Assembly: GCA_964475955.1 (NCBI GenBank)
Contig: CAYYZY010000202.1
Location: 1-13,601 of the forward strand
Source of the DNA: DATKZH01 sp964475955
GTDB taxonomy: Bacteria; Planctomycetota; Planctomycetia; Pirellulales; Thermoguttaceae
DNA length: 13,601 bases
Direction: 5' to 3'
In this document: positions 7,178 to 13,601 of the stretch, piece after piece
Layout: each line of letters starts with the position of its first letter
How positions within the stretch are numbered: the first letter of the stretch is position 1
Translations under genes and position numbers: made by a program
Notes under the pieces: generated by a model
Database searches by the model: none
The model's input: the letters and a program-made list of their open reading frames with translations, nothing else
Told to the model about the DNA's origin: nothing

Positions 7178-7438
7178 ATGAACTTCCGCCTTTCCCAACA
7201 TGCCGAAGAGCAGATGGTGCGGCGCGGGATCCCCGATGACATGCTGCAAGAAGTGCTGCACGCGCCGCAGCAGATCGTGGACGACGCCAGTGGGAATCGT
7301 GTCTATCAGTCCCAAGTGCCCTTTGCGAAGGGGAATGCCTATCTACTTCGCGTATTCGTAAATGAATCCTCAGACCCTGCGCTCGTGGTGACCGTGTACC
7401 GTACCAGCAAGATCGCGAAGTATTGGAGTGAGCCATGA
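7178..7438 (+). CDS. DUF4258-family protein, possible toxin partner
   Basis: An 86-residue protein with the DUF4258 layout. It has an early H-A-x-E-Q-M-x-x-R-G motif (HAEEQMVRRGIP, residues 8-19), the EVLHAPQQIV helix (25-34), then RVYQSQV (41-47), LLRVFV (56-61) and the C-terminal TVYRTSKIAKYW (72-83). DUF4258 proteins are small basic alpha/beta proteins found beside small partners and compared with RelE/BrnT-like toxins, but no activity is established. Its stop overlaps the next gene's start (ATGA, 7435-7438), so the two are probably translationally coupled. There is no Shine-Dalgarno site; the palindromic element ends one base before the ATG. The pair is visibly less GC-rich than neighbouring genes, which could mean recent acquisition. 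A toxin role is inference only. Confidence 0.75.
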   Translation: MNFRLSQHAEEQMVRRGIPDDMLQEVLHAPQQIVDDASGNRVYQSQVPFAKGNAYLLRVFVNESSDPALVVTVYRTSKIAKYWSEP

Positions 7439-7632
7439 AGGTCACTTACGATCCGGAAGTGGACGTACTGCGGATCATTCTGGCCGAGACCCCGGTCGAG
7501 GAGAGCGACGAGGACAAGCCCGGCGTCATTCTCGACTATGACGACCGGGGCAACCTGGTCGGCCTGGAAATCCTCAACGCGTCGACGCGCATCGCGAACC
7601 CCCGCAGCGTGGAATACGCCGTCACCGGCTGA
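7435..7632 (+). CDS. DUF2283-family protein, possible antitoxin partner
   Basis: A 65-residue acidic protein matching the DUF2283 pattern: YDPEVDVLRI at residues 5-14, an acidic loop (ETPVEESDEDKPG), then VILDYDDRGNLVGLEILNAS at 31-50. This family consists of small beta-rich proteins of unknown function, usually encoded next to a DUF4258 or similar small gene. The start overlaps the upstream stop by four bases (ATGA), which supports coupled expression and a shared function. If the pair is a toxin-antitoxin module, this acidic member would be the neutralising partner. No DNA-binding motif is visible, so it would not obviously autoregulate. That role is inference. Confidence 0.75.
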   Translation: MKVTYDPEVDVLRIILAETPVEESDEDKPGVILDYDDRGNLVGLEILNASTRIANPRSVEYAVTG

Positions 7633-7640
7633 ACGCCCGT

Positions 7641-7653
7641 GGGGCGGCGCCCC
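7641..7653 (+). terminator. Possible weak terminator after the DUF2283 gene
   Basis: GGGGC-GGC-GCCCC forms a short GC stem eight bases after the stop codon. It is followed by TTCCACC rather than a T-run, so it is only a weak candidate. Confidence 0.2.
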
Positions 7654-7858
7654 TTCCACCTCGCTTCTGCCCGGCACGTGACGGCGACGGCGCCCGACAC
7701 ACCCCGCTTTCTTCTCCCCCCCGGGCCCAACAAACGGGTCCTCTTGGCGGCACCCCGGCGAAGATCCGACGGGGGAATGACCGATAACCCACTTGGGGGA
7801 GCCCCGGACGGCCTCGTTTTGGCGATTGGATCGACGCCACTGGTAAAAATGCCGACTC

Positions 7859-7867
7859 TGGGATAAT
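7859..7867 (+). promoter_or_regulatory. Candidate extended -10 promoter element
   Basis: TGGGATAAT fits an extended -10 (TGnTATAAT) with one mismatch in the hexamer. It stands about 100 bases before the start of the fusion gene in locally AT-rich sequence. No good -35 box is visible at 16-18 bases upstream, which is tolerable for extended -10 promoters but keeps confidence low. Confidence 0.3.
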
Positions 7868-7966
7868 TTGGGGATCTGGCGCGAGATTTCCCTCCACGCT
7901 CCCGCTAGTCCTACCCGAATTCGTTTCTGGTGAGCCCTGCGCCGCCAGACCACAGATGGAGTCCCA

Positions 7967-10597
7967 ATGATGAAGTTCGCTTTTCTGGTCCACCCCCTCA
8001 CCGAAGAGACGCGCCAGCTCACCGACTTGAACTGGGAGGCCACCAACGCGGCCAGCCAGGACCTGATCGGGCTGGTGCAGACGTTGCACCGCGCGGTACG
8101 AACGCTGCAAACGGGGGGGAAGGGGCCGGGCCGCGTGCGCGTGGTCGACGAACTGCCGGGGCTCATCTCCGCCACCGGGGCCAAGTGCGAGGGGCGCCTC
8201 TACGAGATCCCCATGGACGCCTACGCCATCCTCGACGATACCGACGCCGCCATGAAGTGCATCGAAGAGGCGGTCCGCCATGCCTCTGAATGGGGGGCGA
8301 AAATCGTCGGGCTGGGCTCGATGACCGGCATCGTCGGGGGGCAAGGAACCTACCTGGACGAGCGGGCGCCCGTCGCCGTCACCACCGGAAACAGCCTGAC
8401 CGTGTACGCCGCGGTCGAGAACCTCGCCCACGCCTGCTTCGAGGCCGGCCTCGACCTGGCCGAGGAGACCATCGTGGTGGTCGGCGTGCCGGGCAGCATC
8501 GCCACGGCGGCCGCACGCCTGCTGGCCAAGCGGTGCCGGTCGCTGATCCTGGTCGCCCGTCGCCAGTCCACCCGGGCCACGCGCATCGCCGACCAGCTCG
8601 ACGCCGAGCTCCTGTTCGACATCCCCGAGGGACTGCGCCGGGCGAGCATGGTCTTTTCGGCCACGTCGTCGGGCAGTTGCATCGAGCAGGGGTGGCTCCG
8701 CCCCGGGAGCCTCGTGGTCGACGTGGCCGTGCCCACCGACGTCCAGGGCGTGGCCGCCGAACGCGAAGACGTGCTCCTGCTGACCGGCGGCCTGTCGAAG
8801 GTCCCACGCACCATGTCGATGGACTCGACCTACCTCTGGTTCCACCACGGCATGGTCCCAAGCTGCCTGGCCGAAACCTGCGTGCTCGGCCTCGAGGAAC
8901 GGGCCGAAAGCTACTCGCTGGGCCGCGAGTTGGCCCCCGAGCGGATCGAGGAGATCGGCCGGCTCGCCCGGATGCACGGCTTCTCCTTCTCGCACCTCTA
9001 CTCGTTCGGCGTGCCCCTGTCGCCCTCCGCGTTGGTCCGGTATCGCAAGGCGGTCGCCCGGAAACTCGCAGGCTCGACCAACCGTCGGCAACGATCGGGC
9101 GGTTCCGAGCCGGCCCCGGGCGAGGGAGATGGCCGGCCGGCCGAGCCGTCGCCGCTGGCCGAGCAGCTTTCCGGCCGCGCGGCGGAGCTGTATGGCCGCT
9201 ACATCAACCCGGTGCTGATGGCCATCGGCGGGAGCAACGGGTTCGTCAAGACGGTCGTGCGGGGCGAAGGCACCCAGGTCTGGGACGCCGAGGGCCGCGC
9301 CTACCTCGACTTCGTCTCCGGCTACGGCTCGCTCAACCTGGGGCACAACCATCCGGCCGTCGTCGAGGCGATTGGACGGGCGATGCGGGAGTGCGCCCCC
9401 GGCTTCTCGCCGGCCGCGGTCAACCCATACGCTGCGGCGCTGGCCGAGCGGTTGGCCACGCTGGCGCCGCCCGGTCTGGAGATGACCTTCTTCGGCAACA
9501 GCGGCACCGAGGCGGTCGAAGCCGCGCTGAAGCTCTCGCGCCGGGCGACCGGCCGCACGGGCCTGCTCTACTGCGAGCGGTCGTACCACGGCAAGAGCAT
9601 GGGGTCGCTCTCGGTGACCGGAAACCCCACGTACCAGAAGCCGTTTGGGCCGCTGGTGCCCGACTGCGTGGCCGTGCCCTACGGCGACCTGGAGTTGTTG
9701 GAGCGCCGGCTGAGCGGGCGCCGGTTCGCCGCGTTCATCGTGGAGCCGATCCAGGGCGAGGGCGGGATGGTGGTGCCTCCGGACGGCTACCTCCGCGAGG
9801 CGGCCCGGCTCTGCCGCAAGACGGGCACGCTCCTGGTCGTCGACGAGGTCCAGACCGGGCTGGGCCGAACCGGGAGCCTGTTCGCCGTCGACCGGCTGGG
9901 CGTCGAGCCCGACGTGCTCACGCTGGCCAAGTCGCTTTCGGGCGGACTGGTGCCGATCGGGGCGATGATCGCCCGCCGCGACCTCTGGCTGAAGGCCTAC
10001 GGCACCCTCCAGACGTTCGCCCTGCACACGAGCACGTTCAGCGGCGGCAGCCTGGCGTGTGCCGCGGGCCTGGCCGCGCTGGAGGTGCTCTGTGCCGACG
10101 ACCTGCCGGCCAACGCCGCCGCGCGCGGCCGCCAGATCCTCGAGGGCCTCGGCCGGCTGTGCCAGCGGTGCGACGGCCTCAACGAGGTCCGCGGCGAGGG
10201 ACTGATGATCGGGCTGGAGTTCACGCCCCTTCCCGACTCGATCCGCACGCACATGCAGGGGCTCGGCTCCGGGGAGGCGGGCCGATACCTGATCCCCAAC
10301 CTCGACCAGATGCTCGACGGCCACATCGCGCTCTACGTGATGAACGCCCTCCTGGAGGAGCACCATATCCTCACGCAGACGGCGCGCTCGCACCCCCGGG
10401 TGCTCCGCATCCAGCCGGCCCTGACGATCACGGCCGACGAGGTGAGCCGCTTCCTGGCGGCGATGGAGGACTGCTGCCTGGAGGCCGATTTCGCCAATCA
10501 CATCGTCGACGGCACCGTGGCCAAGAGCGGCCTGGGGCAATACGGAGAGAAGAGCGAAAGCGACGCGGCCGAGCCGCGCAAGCGCCCCGTTGCGTGA
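7967..10597 (+). CDS. Acyl-ACP reductase (AAR)-like / class III aminotransferase fusion
   Basis: An 876-residue fusion. Residues 1-370 follow the cyanobacterial fatty acyl-ACP reductase (AAR) throughout: ISATGAKCEGRLYE (67-80), IVGLGSMTGIV (113-123), TTGNSLTVYAAVE (139-151), a Rossmann stretch GVPGSIATAAARLLA (173-187), VARRQ (196-200), LLTGGLSK (271-278) and MHGFSF (336-341). AAR's acyl-carrying cysteine matches Cys300 in SCLAETCVLGLEE. A Gly/Pro/Glu/Arg linker (~371-397) leads to a complete class III PLP aminotransferase (~400-845): NSGTEAVEAALK (511-522), SYHGKS (539-544), VVDEVQTGLGRTG (624-636), PLP lysine Lys655 in TLAKSLSGG, and HTSTFSGG (687-694), closest in style to putrescine/acetylornithine-type enzymes. 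Predicted reaction: NAD(P)H-dependent reduction of an acyl thioester to aldehyde, then transamination to a primary amine. Substrate unknown. Start: ATG 7967, or ATG 7970, which has better spacing (8 bases) from GGAG 7958-7961. Confidence 0.88.
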   Translation: MMKFAFLVHPLTEETRQLTDLNWEATNAASQDLIGLVQTLHRAVRTLQTGGKGPGRVRVVDELPGLISATGAKCEGRLYEIPMDAYAILDDTDAAMKCIEEAVRHASEWGAKIVGLGSMTGIVGGQGTYLDERAPVAVTTGNSLTVYAAVENLAHACFEAGLDLAEETIVVVGVPGSIATAAARLLAKRCRSLILVARRQSTRATRIADQLDAELLFDIPEGLRRASMVFSATSSGSCIEQGWLRPGSLVVDVAVPTDVQGVAAEREDVLLLTGGLSKVPRTMSMDSTYLWFHHGMVPSCLAETCVLGLEERAESYSLGRELAPERIEEIGRLARMHGFSFSHLYSFGVPLSPSALVRYRKAVARKLAGSTNRRQRSGGSEPAPGEGDGRPAEPSPLAEQLSGRAAELYGRYINPVLMAIGGSNGFVKTVVRGEGTQVWDAEGRAYLDFVSGYGSLNLGHNHPAVVEAIGRAMRECAPGFSPAAVNPYAAALAERLATLAPPGLEMTFFGNSGTEAVEAALKLSRRATGRTGLLYCERSYHGKSMGSLSVTGNPTYQKPFGPLVPDCVAVPYGDLELLERRLSGRRFAAFIVEPIQGEGGMVVPPDGYLREAARLCRKTGTLLVVDEVQTGLGRTGSLFAVDRLGVEPDVLTLAKSLSGGLVPIGAMIARRDLWLKAYGTLQTFALHTSTFSGGSLACAAGLAALEVLCADDLPANAAARGRQILEGLGRLCQRCDGLNEVRGEGLMIGLEFTPLPDSIRTHMQGLGSGEAGRYLIPNLDQMLDGHIALYVMNALLEEHHILTQTARSHPRVLRIQPALTITADEVSRFLAAMEDCCLEADFANHIVDGTVAKSGLGQYGEKSESDAAEPRKRPVA

Positions 10598-10678
10598 CCG
10601 AGGAGAGCCGCCGGCGCACGCGGCGGGAATCGGCGGATCGGCTCGACCGCCCCCACCTACGCAAGGAAGACGTAGCCC

Positions 10679-12112
10679 ATGACCGTTCGCCAACAGTGGC
10701 GGAGCGTGGTCCGCAAGCATGCCCTCCATTTCGACGAGCCCGCCAACGAGCAACACTGGGCCCCGGAGCTGGAGACTTGCCCCCGCGACCGGCTCCGCGC
10801 CATCCAGAGCGAAAAGGTGGCGGTGGCCTACCGCTACCTCTGGGAGTGCAGCCGCTTCTATCGGGCCAAGTTCGAGGCGGCCGGGCTGGGGCCCGATTCC
10901 GTGCGCGGGCTCGACGACCTGGCCCGCGTGCCGGTCACCCGCCGCGAGGAGTGGCTCCGCGACCAGGAAGAACACCCGCCCTGGGGCACCTTCTCGCCGA
11001 TCCGCCACGAGGATTGGCTCGAGCGGGGGTGGATGTTCTTCAGCACGTCGGGCACCACGGCCAAGTTCCCCCGCGTGTTCCGGCACACCGACTTCGACCG
11101 CCGGATGTGGTGCCACCTCGGCGCCAGGGGCCTTTATGCCATGGGCATCCGGCGCGGCGACGTCGCCCTCATCTGCTTCAACTACGGCACGTCGACCGGG
11201 TTCTGGGGCATGCACTACTCGCTCAACCACATGGGCGTTCCGGTGATCTCGGGCGGGGGGGCCAACACCGAGCGCCGGATCATGTTCATCGAGAACTACC
11301 GGCCGACGGTCCTGCTCTGCACCCCCTCCTACGTGCTCTACATGGGCCGCAAGATGGAAGAGGCCGGCCTGCGACCCAGCGAAAGCTCCATCCGGCTGAT
11401 CGTCGCCTCGGGTGAGCCGGGCGCATGCGTTCCGGCGACCAAGCGGCGGGCCGAATCGCTCTGGGGCGCCGAGATGCACGATCATTTCGGCTGCACGGAG
11501 ATCGCCGGACCCCCGGTCGGATACACCTGCGCGCACCAGGCCCGGCAGAAGGACGGCCCCGTCGGCAGCCACCTGTTCGAAGACATCTACGTCCACGAGG
11601 CGCTCGATCCCGAAACCTGGCAGCCCGTGCCCGAAGGCTCACCCGGCGTGCTCGTCGTGAGCAACCTGTTCAGCGAGGCCCAGCCGATCCTGCGGTACGT
11701 GATGGGCGACTGGATCACGATCTCCGGCGACCGCTGCCCCTGCGGGCGCACGCACCGGCTGGCCATGGGTGGCTTGCAGGGGCGCCACGACAAGCTGGTC
11801 AAGATCCGCGGACTGATGTTTTTCCCCGCCGCGATCGAGGACGCCGTGCGCGCCCGCCCCGAGGTGGGCGACGAGTTCCGCGTGGAGCTCGACCGGGTGG
11901 ACGACATGGACCAGGTGCGCGTGACCGTCGAGCCCAGCCCGGAAACGGCGGAACTCGCCGACGCAAAGCGCAAGGCCCGCGTCGCCGAGGCGCTGAAGGG
12001 AACGCTGGGGCTGCGCGTCGACGTCGAGGTGGTTTCCCCCGGCACGCTGCCGCGGACCGAGTTCAAGGCGGACCGGCTCACCGACCGGCGGCCCAAGTTG
12101 CATGAGGGGTGA
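10679..12112 (+). CDS. PaaK-like adenylate-forming acid-CoA ligase
   Basis: A 477-residue cytoplasmic enzyme of the phenylacetate-CoA ligase (PaaK) branch of the ANL superfamily, of near-normal length for PaaK (~430-440) plus short N- and C-terminal additions. Motifs in order: the phosphate loop FSTSGTTAKFPRV (121-133; usually SSGTTGKP), ASGEPG (243-248), HDHFGCTEIAGP (267-278), GDW (343-345), CPCGRTH (353-359, typical of PaaK), GRHDKLVKIRG (368-378) and LPRTEFKADR (457-466) with the C-terminal-domain lysine Lys463. The family activates a carboxylic acid with ATP to an acyl-adenylate and transfers it to CoA. The substrate cannot be read from sequence; an aryl or aliphatic acid is possible. 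AAGGAAG lies nine bases before the ATG. The gene follows the fusion gene by 81 bases and is probably co-transcribed. The last codons lie inside a heptamer repeat array. Confidence 0.85.
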   Translation: MTVRQQWRSVVRKHALHFDEPANEQHWAPELETCPRDRLRAIQSEKVAVAYRYLWECSRFYRAKFEAAGLGPDSVRGLDDLARVPVTRREEWLRDQEEHPPWGTFSPIRHEDWLERGWMFFSTSGTTAKFPRVFRHTDFDRRMWCHLGARGLYAMGIRRGDVALICFNYGTSTGFWGMHYSLNHMGVPVISGGGANTERRIMFIENYRPTVLLCTPSYVLYMGRKMEEAGLRPSESSIRLIVASGEPGACVPATKRRAESLWGAEMHDHFGCTEIAGPPVGYTCAHQARQKDGPVGSHLFEDIYVHEALDPETWQPVPEGSPGVLVVSNLFSEAQPILRYVMGDWITISGDRCPCGRTHRLAMGGLQGRHDKLVKIRGLMFFPAAIEDAVRARPEVGDEFRVELDRVDDMDQVRVTVEPSPETAELADAKRKARVAEALKGTLGLRVDVEVVSPGTLPRTEFKADRLTDRRPKLHEG

Positions 12113-12166
12113 GTGAGGAGTGGCGAGTAGGGAGTGGCAAGTGGTGAGTGGCAAGTGGTGAGGGAG
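12104..12166. repeat. Degenerate heptamer array overlapping the ligase stop codon
   Basis: Nine 7-base units in register: GAGGGGT, GAGTGAG, GAGTGGC, GAGTAGG, GAGTGGC, AAGTGGT, GAGTGGC, AAGTGGT, GAGGGAG. The first unit and part of the second encode the last two residues and the stop of the ligase gene. A GAGTGGC-AAGTGGT pair is repeated exactly, giving a local 14-base period. Confidence 0.8.
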
Positions 12167-12245
12167 GGGTACCGGCGAACGAGTCGCCGCAGGGCGCCCC
12201 GTTAAGGTCTTTGGCCGTGATGATGCACGCGCCGTGCGCGCATGT

Positions 12246-12304
12246 CGTGGGGCACGTTTCCAACGTGCCATTGGGTTGTGGGCACGTTGGAAACGTGCCC
12301 CACG
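12246..12304. repeat. Nested palindrome (GTGGGGCACGTTTCCAACGTGCC family), copy 2
   Basis: Two perfect 24-base arms (12246-12269 and 12281-12304) flank an 11-base spacer (ATTGGGTTGTG). Each arm is itself a hairpin GGCACGTT-TCC-AACGTGCC or its complement. The left arm is identical over 24 bases to 5138-5161 in copy 1. It sits in the gap between the ligase and dehydrogenase genes, ending 19 bases before the dehydrogenase start, so a folded RNA could affect transcription into that gene or its translation. Confidence 0.9.
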
Positions 12305-12307
12305 TTG

Positions 12308-12313
12308 AGGAGG
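12308..12313 (+). promoter_or_regulatory. Shine-Dalgarno site of the dehydrogenase gene
   Basis: AGGAGG within a purine-rich run (12308-12323), ten bases before ATG 12324. It starts only four bases after the palindrome arm ends, so a folded palindrome would sit right beside the ribosome-binding site. Confidence 0.65.
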
Positions 12314-12323
12314 GAGGGAGAAA

Positions 12324-13445
12324 ATGGAGACGCAGGTCGTCGTCGTTCATGCCGATGAAGAGCCCATGCCGGGGATCCTGAAACCCGGGCCGCACCAGCG
12401 GTACAAGAACCCGCGCGTGTCGGTCGAGCGCCGGGAGATGGGCGACTTGCACCGGCACCGGATTCGCGTGGCCCCGATCTACGCCGGTCTGTGCGGGACC
12501 GACGTGCACGTGGTGCAGACCAACCCCAGTACGGGCTACATCCGGTGCTCCGCGCCCTTGCGCATTCCGCCCAGCCGCGGCCGGATCATCGGCCACGAAG
12601 GCGTCGCCCGCGTGCTGGAGGTGGGCGACGAAGTCCGCCATCTGGAGCCGGGGGCCGTGGTCACGTTCGAGTCGATCTCCGTCTGCTACTACTGCGACGT
12701 CTGCCGCCGCGGCCAGTTCAACCAGTGCCGCCGGGCGAAGCTGATGGGCCTGGAGAGCGACGGGCTGTTCGGCACGGTCGTCGACATGCCCTCCTTCCTC
12801 ACCCACGACGTTTCGGACCTGGCCGAGCACGACCAGGGCCTGCGCGCGGCGGCGTGCGTCGAGCCGGCGGGAGTCGCCTACGTGGCCTGCCGGGCCACGC
12901 ACGTCGCCTGCGGCGAGGTGGTGGTCATCTTCGGCGCCGGCCCGATCGGGCTGTTGACGGCCATGATGTGCAAGCTCGTGTTCGGCTCCTCCGAGGTCCA
13001 CGTGGTCGAGCCGCTCCCCCTGCGGCGCAACCTCGCCCGGCAGTGGAGCGATGCCGTCTACGACGTCGAAGAATTCTTCGCCGACCCGCCGCGGTCGGTC
13101 GACGTGGTGATCGAGGCCTCCGGCGCGCTGGAGAACGTGGATCGGATCTTCCGCCGGCTGAGCGCGAACAGCCGGGTGACGCTCTTGGCCCGAAGCGGCG
13201 AAGCGCTGACCCTCTCGGCGGTCGACCACATGATCACCAACAACGTGTCGATCGTCGGCGCCCGGGGCCATCTCGGCGGGGCCTTCGCCGACATCCTGCG
13301 GCTCTACCGGCGGGGCCGCCTGCCGCTGGACGCGGTGGTCACCGACGTACTCCGCGGCCCCGAGCCGCTGGCCGAGCGATTGGCCTCCCCCGACGGCATG
13401 GAAGCCCACTGCTGCAAGATCCTCGCCCAGCTCAACGACGCCTGA
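12324..13445 (+). CDS. Zinc-dependent medium-chain alcohol/polyol dehydrogenase
   Basis: A 373-residue member of the medium-chain dehydrogenase/reductase superfamily, normal length. Catalytic zinc ligands are Cys57 (AGLCGTDVH), His91-Glu92 (IIGHEGVARV) and Glu180 (CVEPAGVA). The structural zinc site is intact with Cys121, Cys124, Cys127 and Cys135. The nucleotide-binding fold carries GAGPIG (204-209), and the acidic Glu229 at the end of the second strand (VHVVEP) suggests NAD(H) rather than NADP(H). Overall style is closest to sorbitol/threonine-type dehydrogenases; residues 66-86 form a somewhat long insert before GHE. It would oxidise an alcohol or reduce an aldehyde or ketone. Following the reductase-aminotransferase and the ligase, it could act on the same aldehyde or on a linked metabolite. 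It is separated from the ligase by 211 bases of repeat DNA, so it may be expressed separately. Confidence 0.88.
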   Translation: METQVVVVHADEEPMPGILKPGPHQRYKNPRVSVERREMGDLHRHRIRVAPIYAGLCGTDVHVVQTNPSTGYIRCSAPLRIPPSRGRIIGHEGVARVLEVGDEVRHLEPGAVVTFESISVCYYCDVCRRGQFNQCRRAKLMGLESDGLFGTVVDMPSFLTHDVSDLAEHDQGLRAAACVEPAGVAYVACRATHVACGEVVVIFGAGPIGLLTAMMCKLVFGSSEVHVVEPLPLRRNLARQWSDAVYDVEEFFADPPRSVDVVIEASGALENVDRIFRRLSANSRVTLLARSGEALTLSAVDHMITNNVSIVGARGHLGGAFADILRLYRRGRLPLDAVVTDVLRGPEPLAERLASPDGMEAHCCKILAQLNDA

Positions 13446-13506
13446 CCCTCGGCGATGCCAATTTACTGGGGCGAATAATCGCACGCTGGAGGCAGGAGAG
13501 CGCAGG

Positions 13507-13531
13507 GTGGGTCGAGCGCCGCGAGACCCAC
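13507..13531. repeat. Short hairpin repeat GTGGGTC...GACCCAC
   Basis: GTGGGTC (13507-13513) and GACCCAC (13525-13531) pair across an 11-base loop GAGCGCCGCGA. This resembles a short intergenic palindrome (GTGGGTCGAGCG..GCGAGACCCAC) that I recall as common in planctomycetes and some other GC-rich genomes. It lies 61 bases after the dehydrogenase stop and has no T-run. Confidence 0.6.
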
Positions 13532-13537
13532 GCGGGT

Positions 13538-13590
<53 letters not shown>

Positions 13591-13601
13591 TAACCCCCTC
13601 C

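Larger units (their letters stand above)
7633..7966. other. Intergenic region upstream of the reductase-aminotransferase gene
   Basis: About 330 bases without a credible gene. It starts with a short GC hairpin (7641-7653) and continues with GC-rich non-coding sequence. From about 7810 it becomes more AT-rich and holds a possible extended -10 promoter at 7859-7867. A GGAG at 7958-7961 serves as the ribosome-binding site of the next gene. The promoter of the three-gene metabolic group probably lies here. Confidence 0.5.

Noticed and set aside
7622..11596. A 1324-codon antisense open frame over the fusion and ligase genes
   Set aside because: Its composition (Ala, Gly, Arg, His, Val-rich, no domain) is that of a shadow frame in GC-rich DNA. 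It has no ribosome-binding site or family motif, and it runs through intergenic DNA, while the opposite strand holds clear enzymes.
12223..12243. ATGCACGCGCCGTGCGCGCAT near-palindrome as a regulator site
   Set aside because: A 5-bp stem with a 3-base loop is easily expected by chance in such GC-rich sequence; nothing links it to a known operator.
12078..13484. A 468-codon antisense frame over the dehydrogenase
   Set aside because: Shadow frame; the plus strand has intact zinc-binding and nucleotide-binding motifs.

Overview
The window looks like GC-rich chromosomal DNA of a planctomycete (phylum Planctomycetota). I infer this from the exported TPR/CHAT proteins, a small lipoprotein of a type I associate with planctomycetes, the DUF4258/DUF2283 gene pair, and intergenic DNA full of short palindromes and degenerate 7-bp tandem repeats. 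No rRNA or tRNA gene, CRISPR array or transposase gene is visible. I ran no database search; family calls rest on motifs recalled from memory.

Layout. (1) Positions 1-1764: two small minus-strand genes, a GlsB/YeaQ/YmgE-like three-helix membrane protein (278-607) and a 78-residue lipoprotein (959-1195), set in non-coding DNA with several stem-loops and a heptamer repeat. (2) 1765-6986: two plus-strand genes for exported proteins. The first is a large TPR protein with a C-terminal CHAT (caspase-like) domain in which both catalytic residues appear to be replaced; its Lys/Pro-rich tail is cut by a 100-N scaffold gap. The second is a 574-residue TPR protein with a Glu/Lys/Pro-rich tail. (3) 7031-7632: a ~146-bp palindromic element directly followed by overlapping genes for a DUF4258 and a DUF2283 protein, which are less GC-rich than their surroundings. 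(4) 7967-13445: three plus-strand metabolic genes. They encode an 876-residue fusion of a cyanobacterial-type fatty acyl-ACP reductase (AAR)-like domain to a class III PLP aminotransferase, a PaaK-like adenylate-forming ligase, and a zinc-dependent medium-chain dehydrogenase.

The most interesting system is region 4. The fusion keeps the AAR cysteine expected to carry the acyl thioester (Cys300) and the aminotransferase PLP lysine (Lys655). It could therefore reduce an activated acyl group to an aldehyde and convert it to a primary amine in one polypeptide. The neighbouring ligase could activate the acid, and the dehydrogenase could interconvert aldehyde and alcohol or act on a related intermediate. 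The domain calls are well supported by motifs; the pathway is inference.

Intergenic regions carry at least five kinds of short palindrome and three separate degenerate 7-bp repeat arrays (consensus about GAGTNRG, all on the same strand). This suggests a genome shaped by small non-autonomous repeats.
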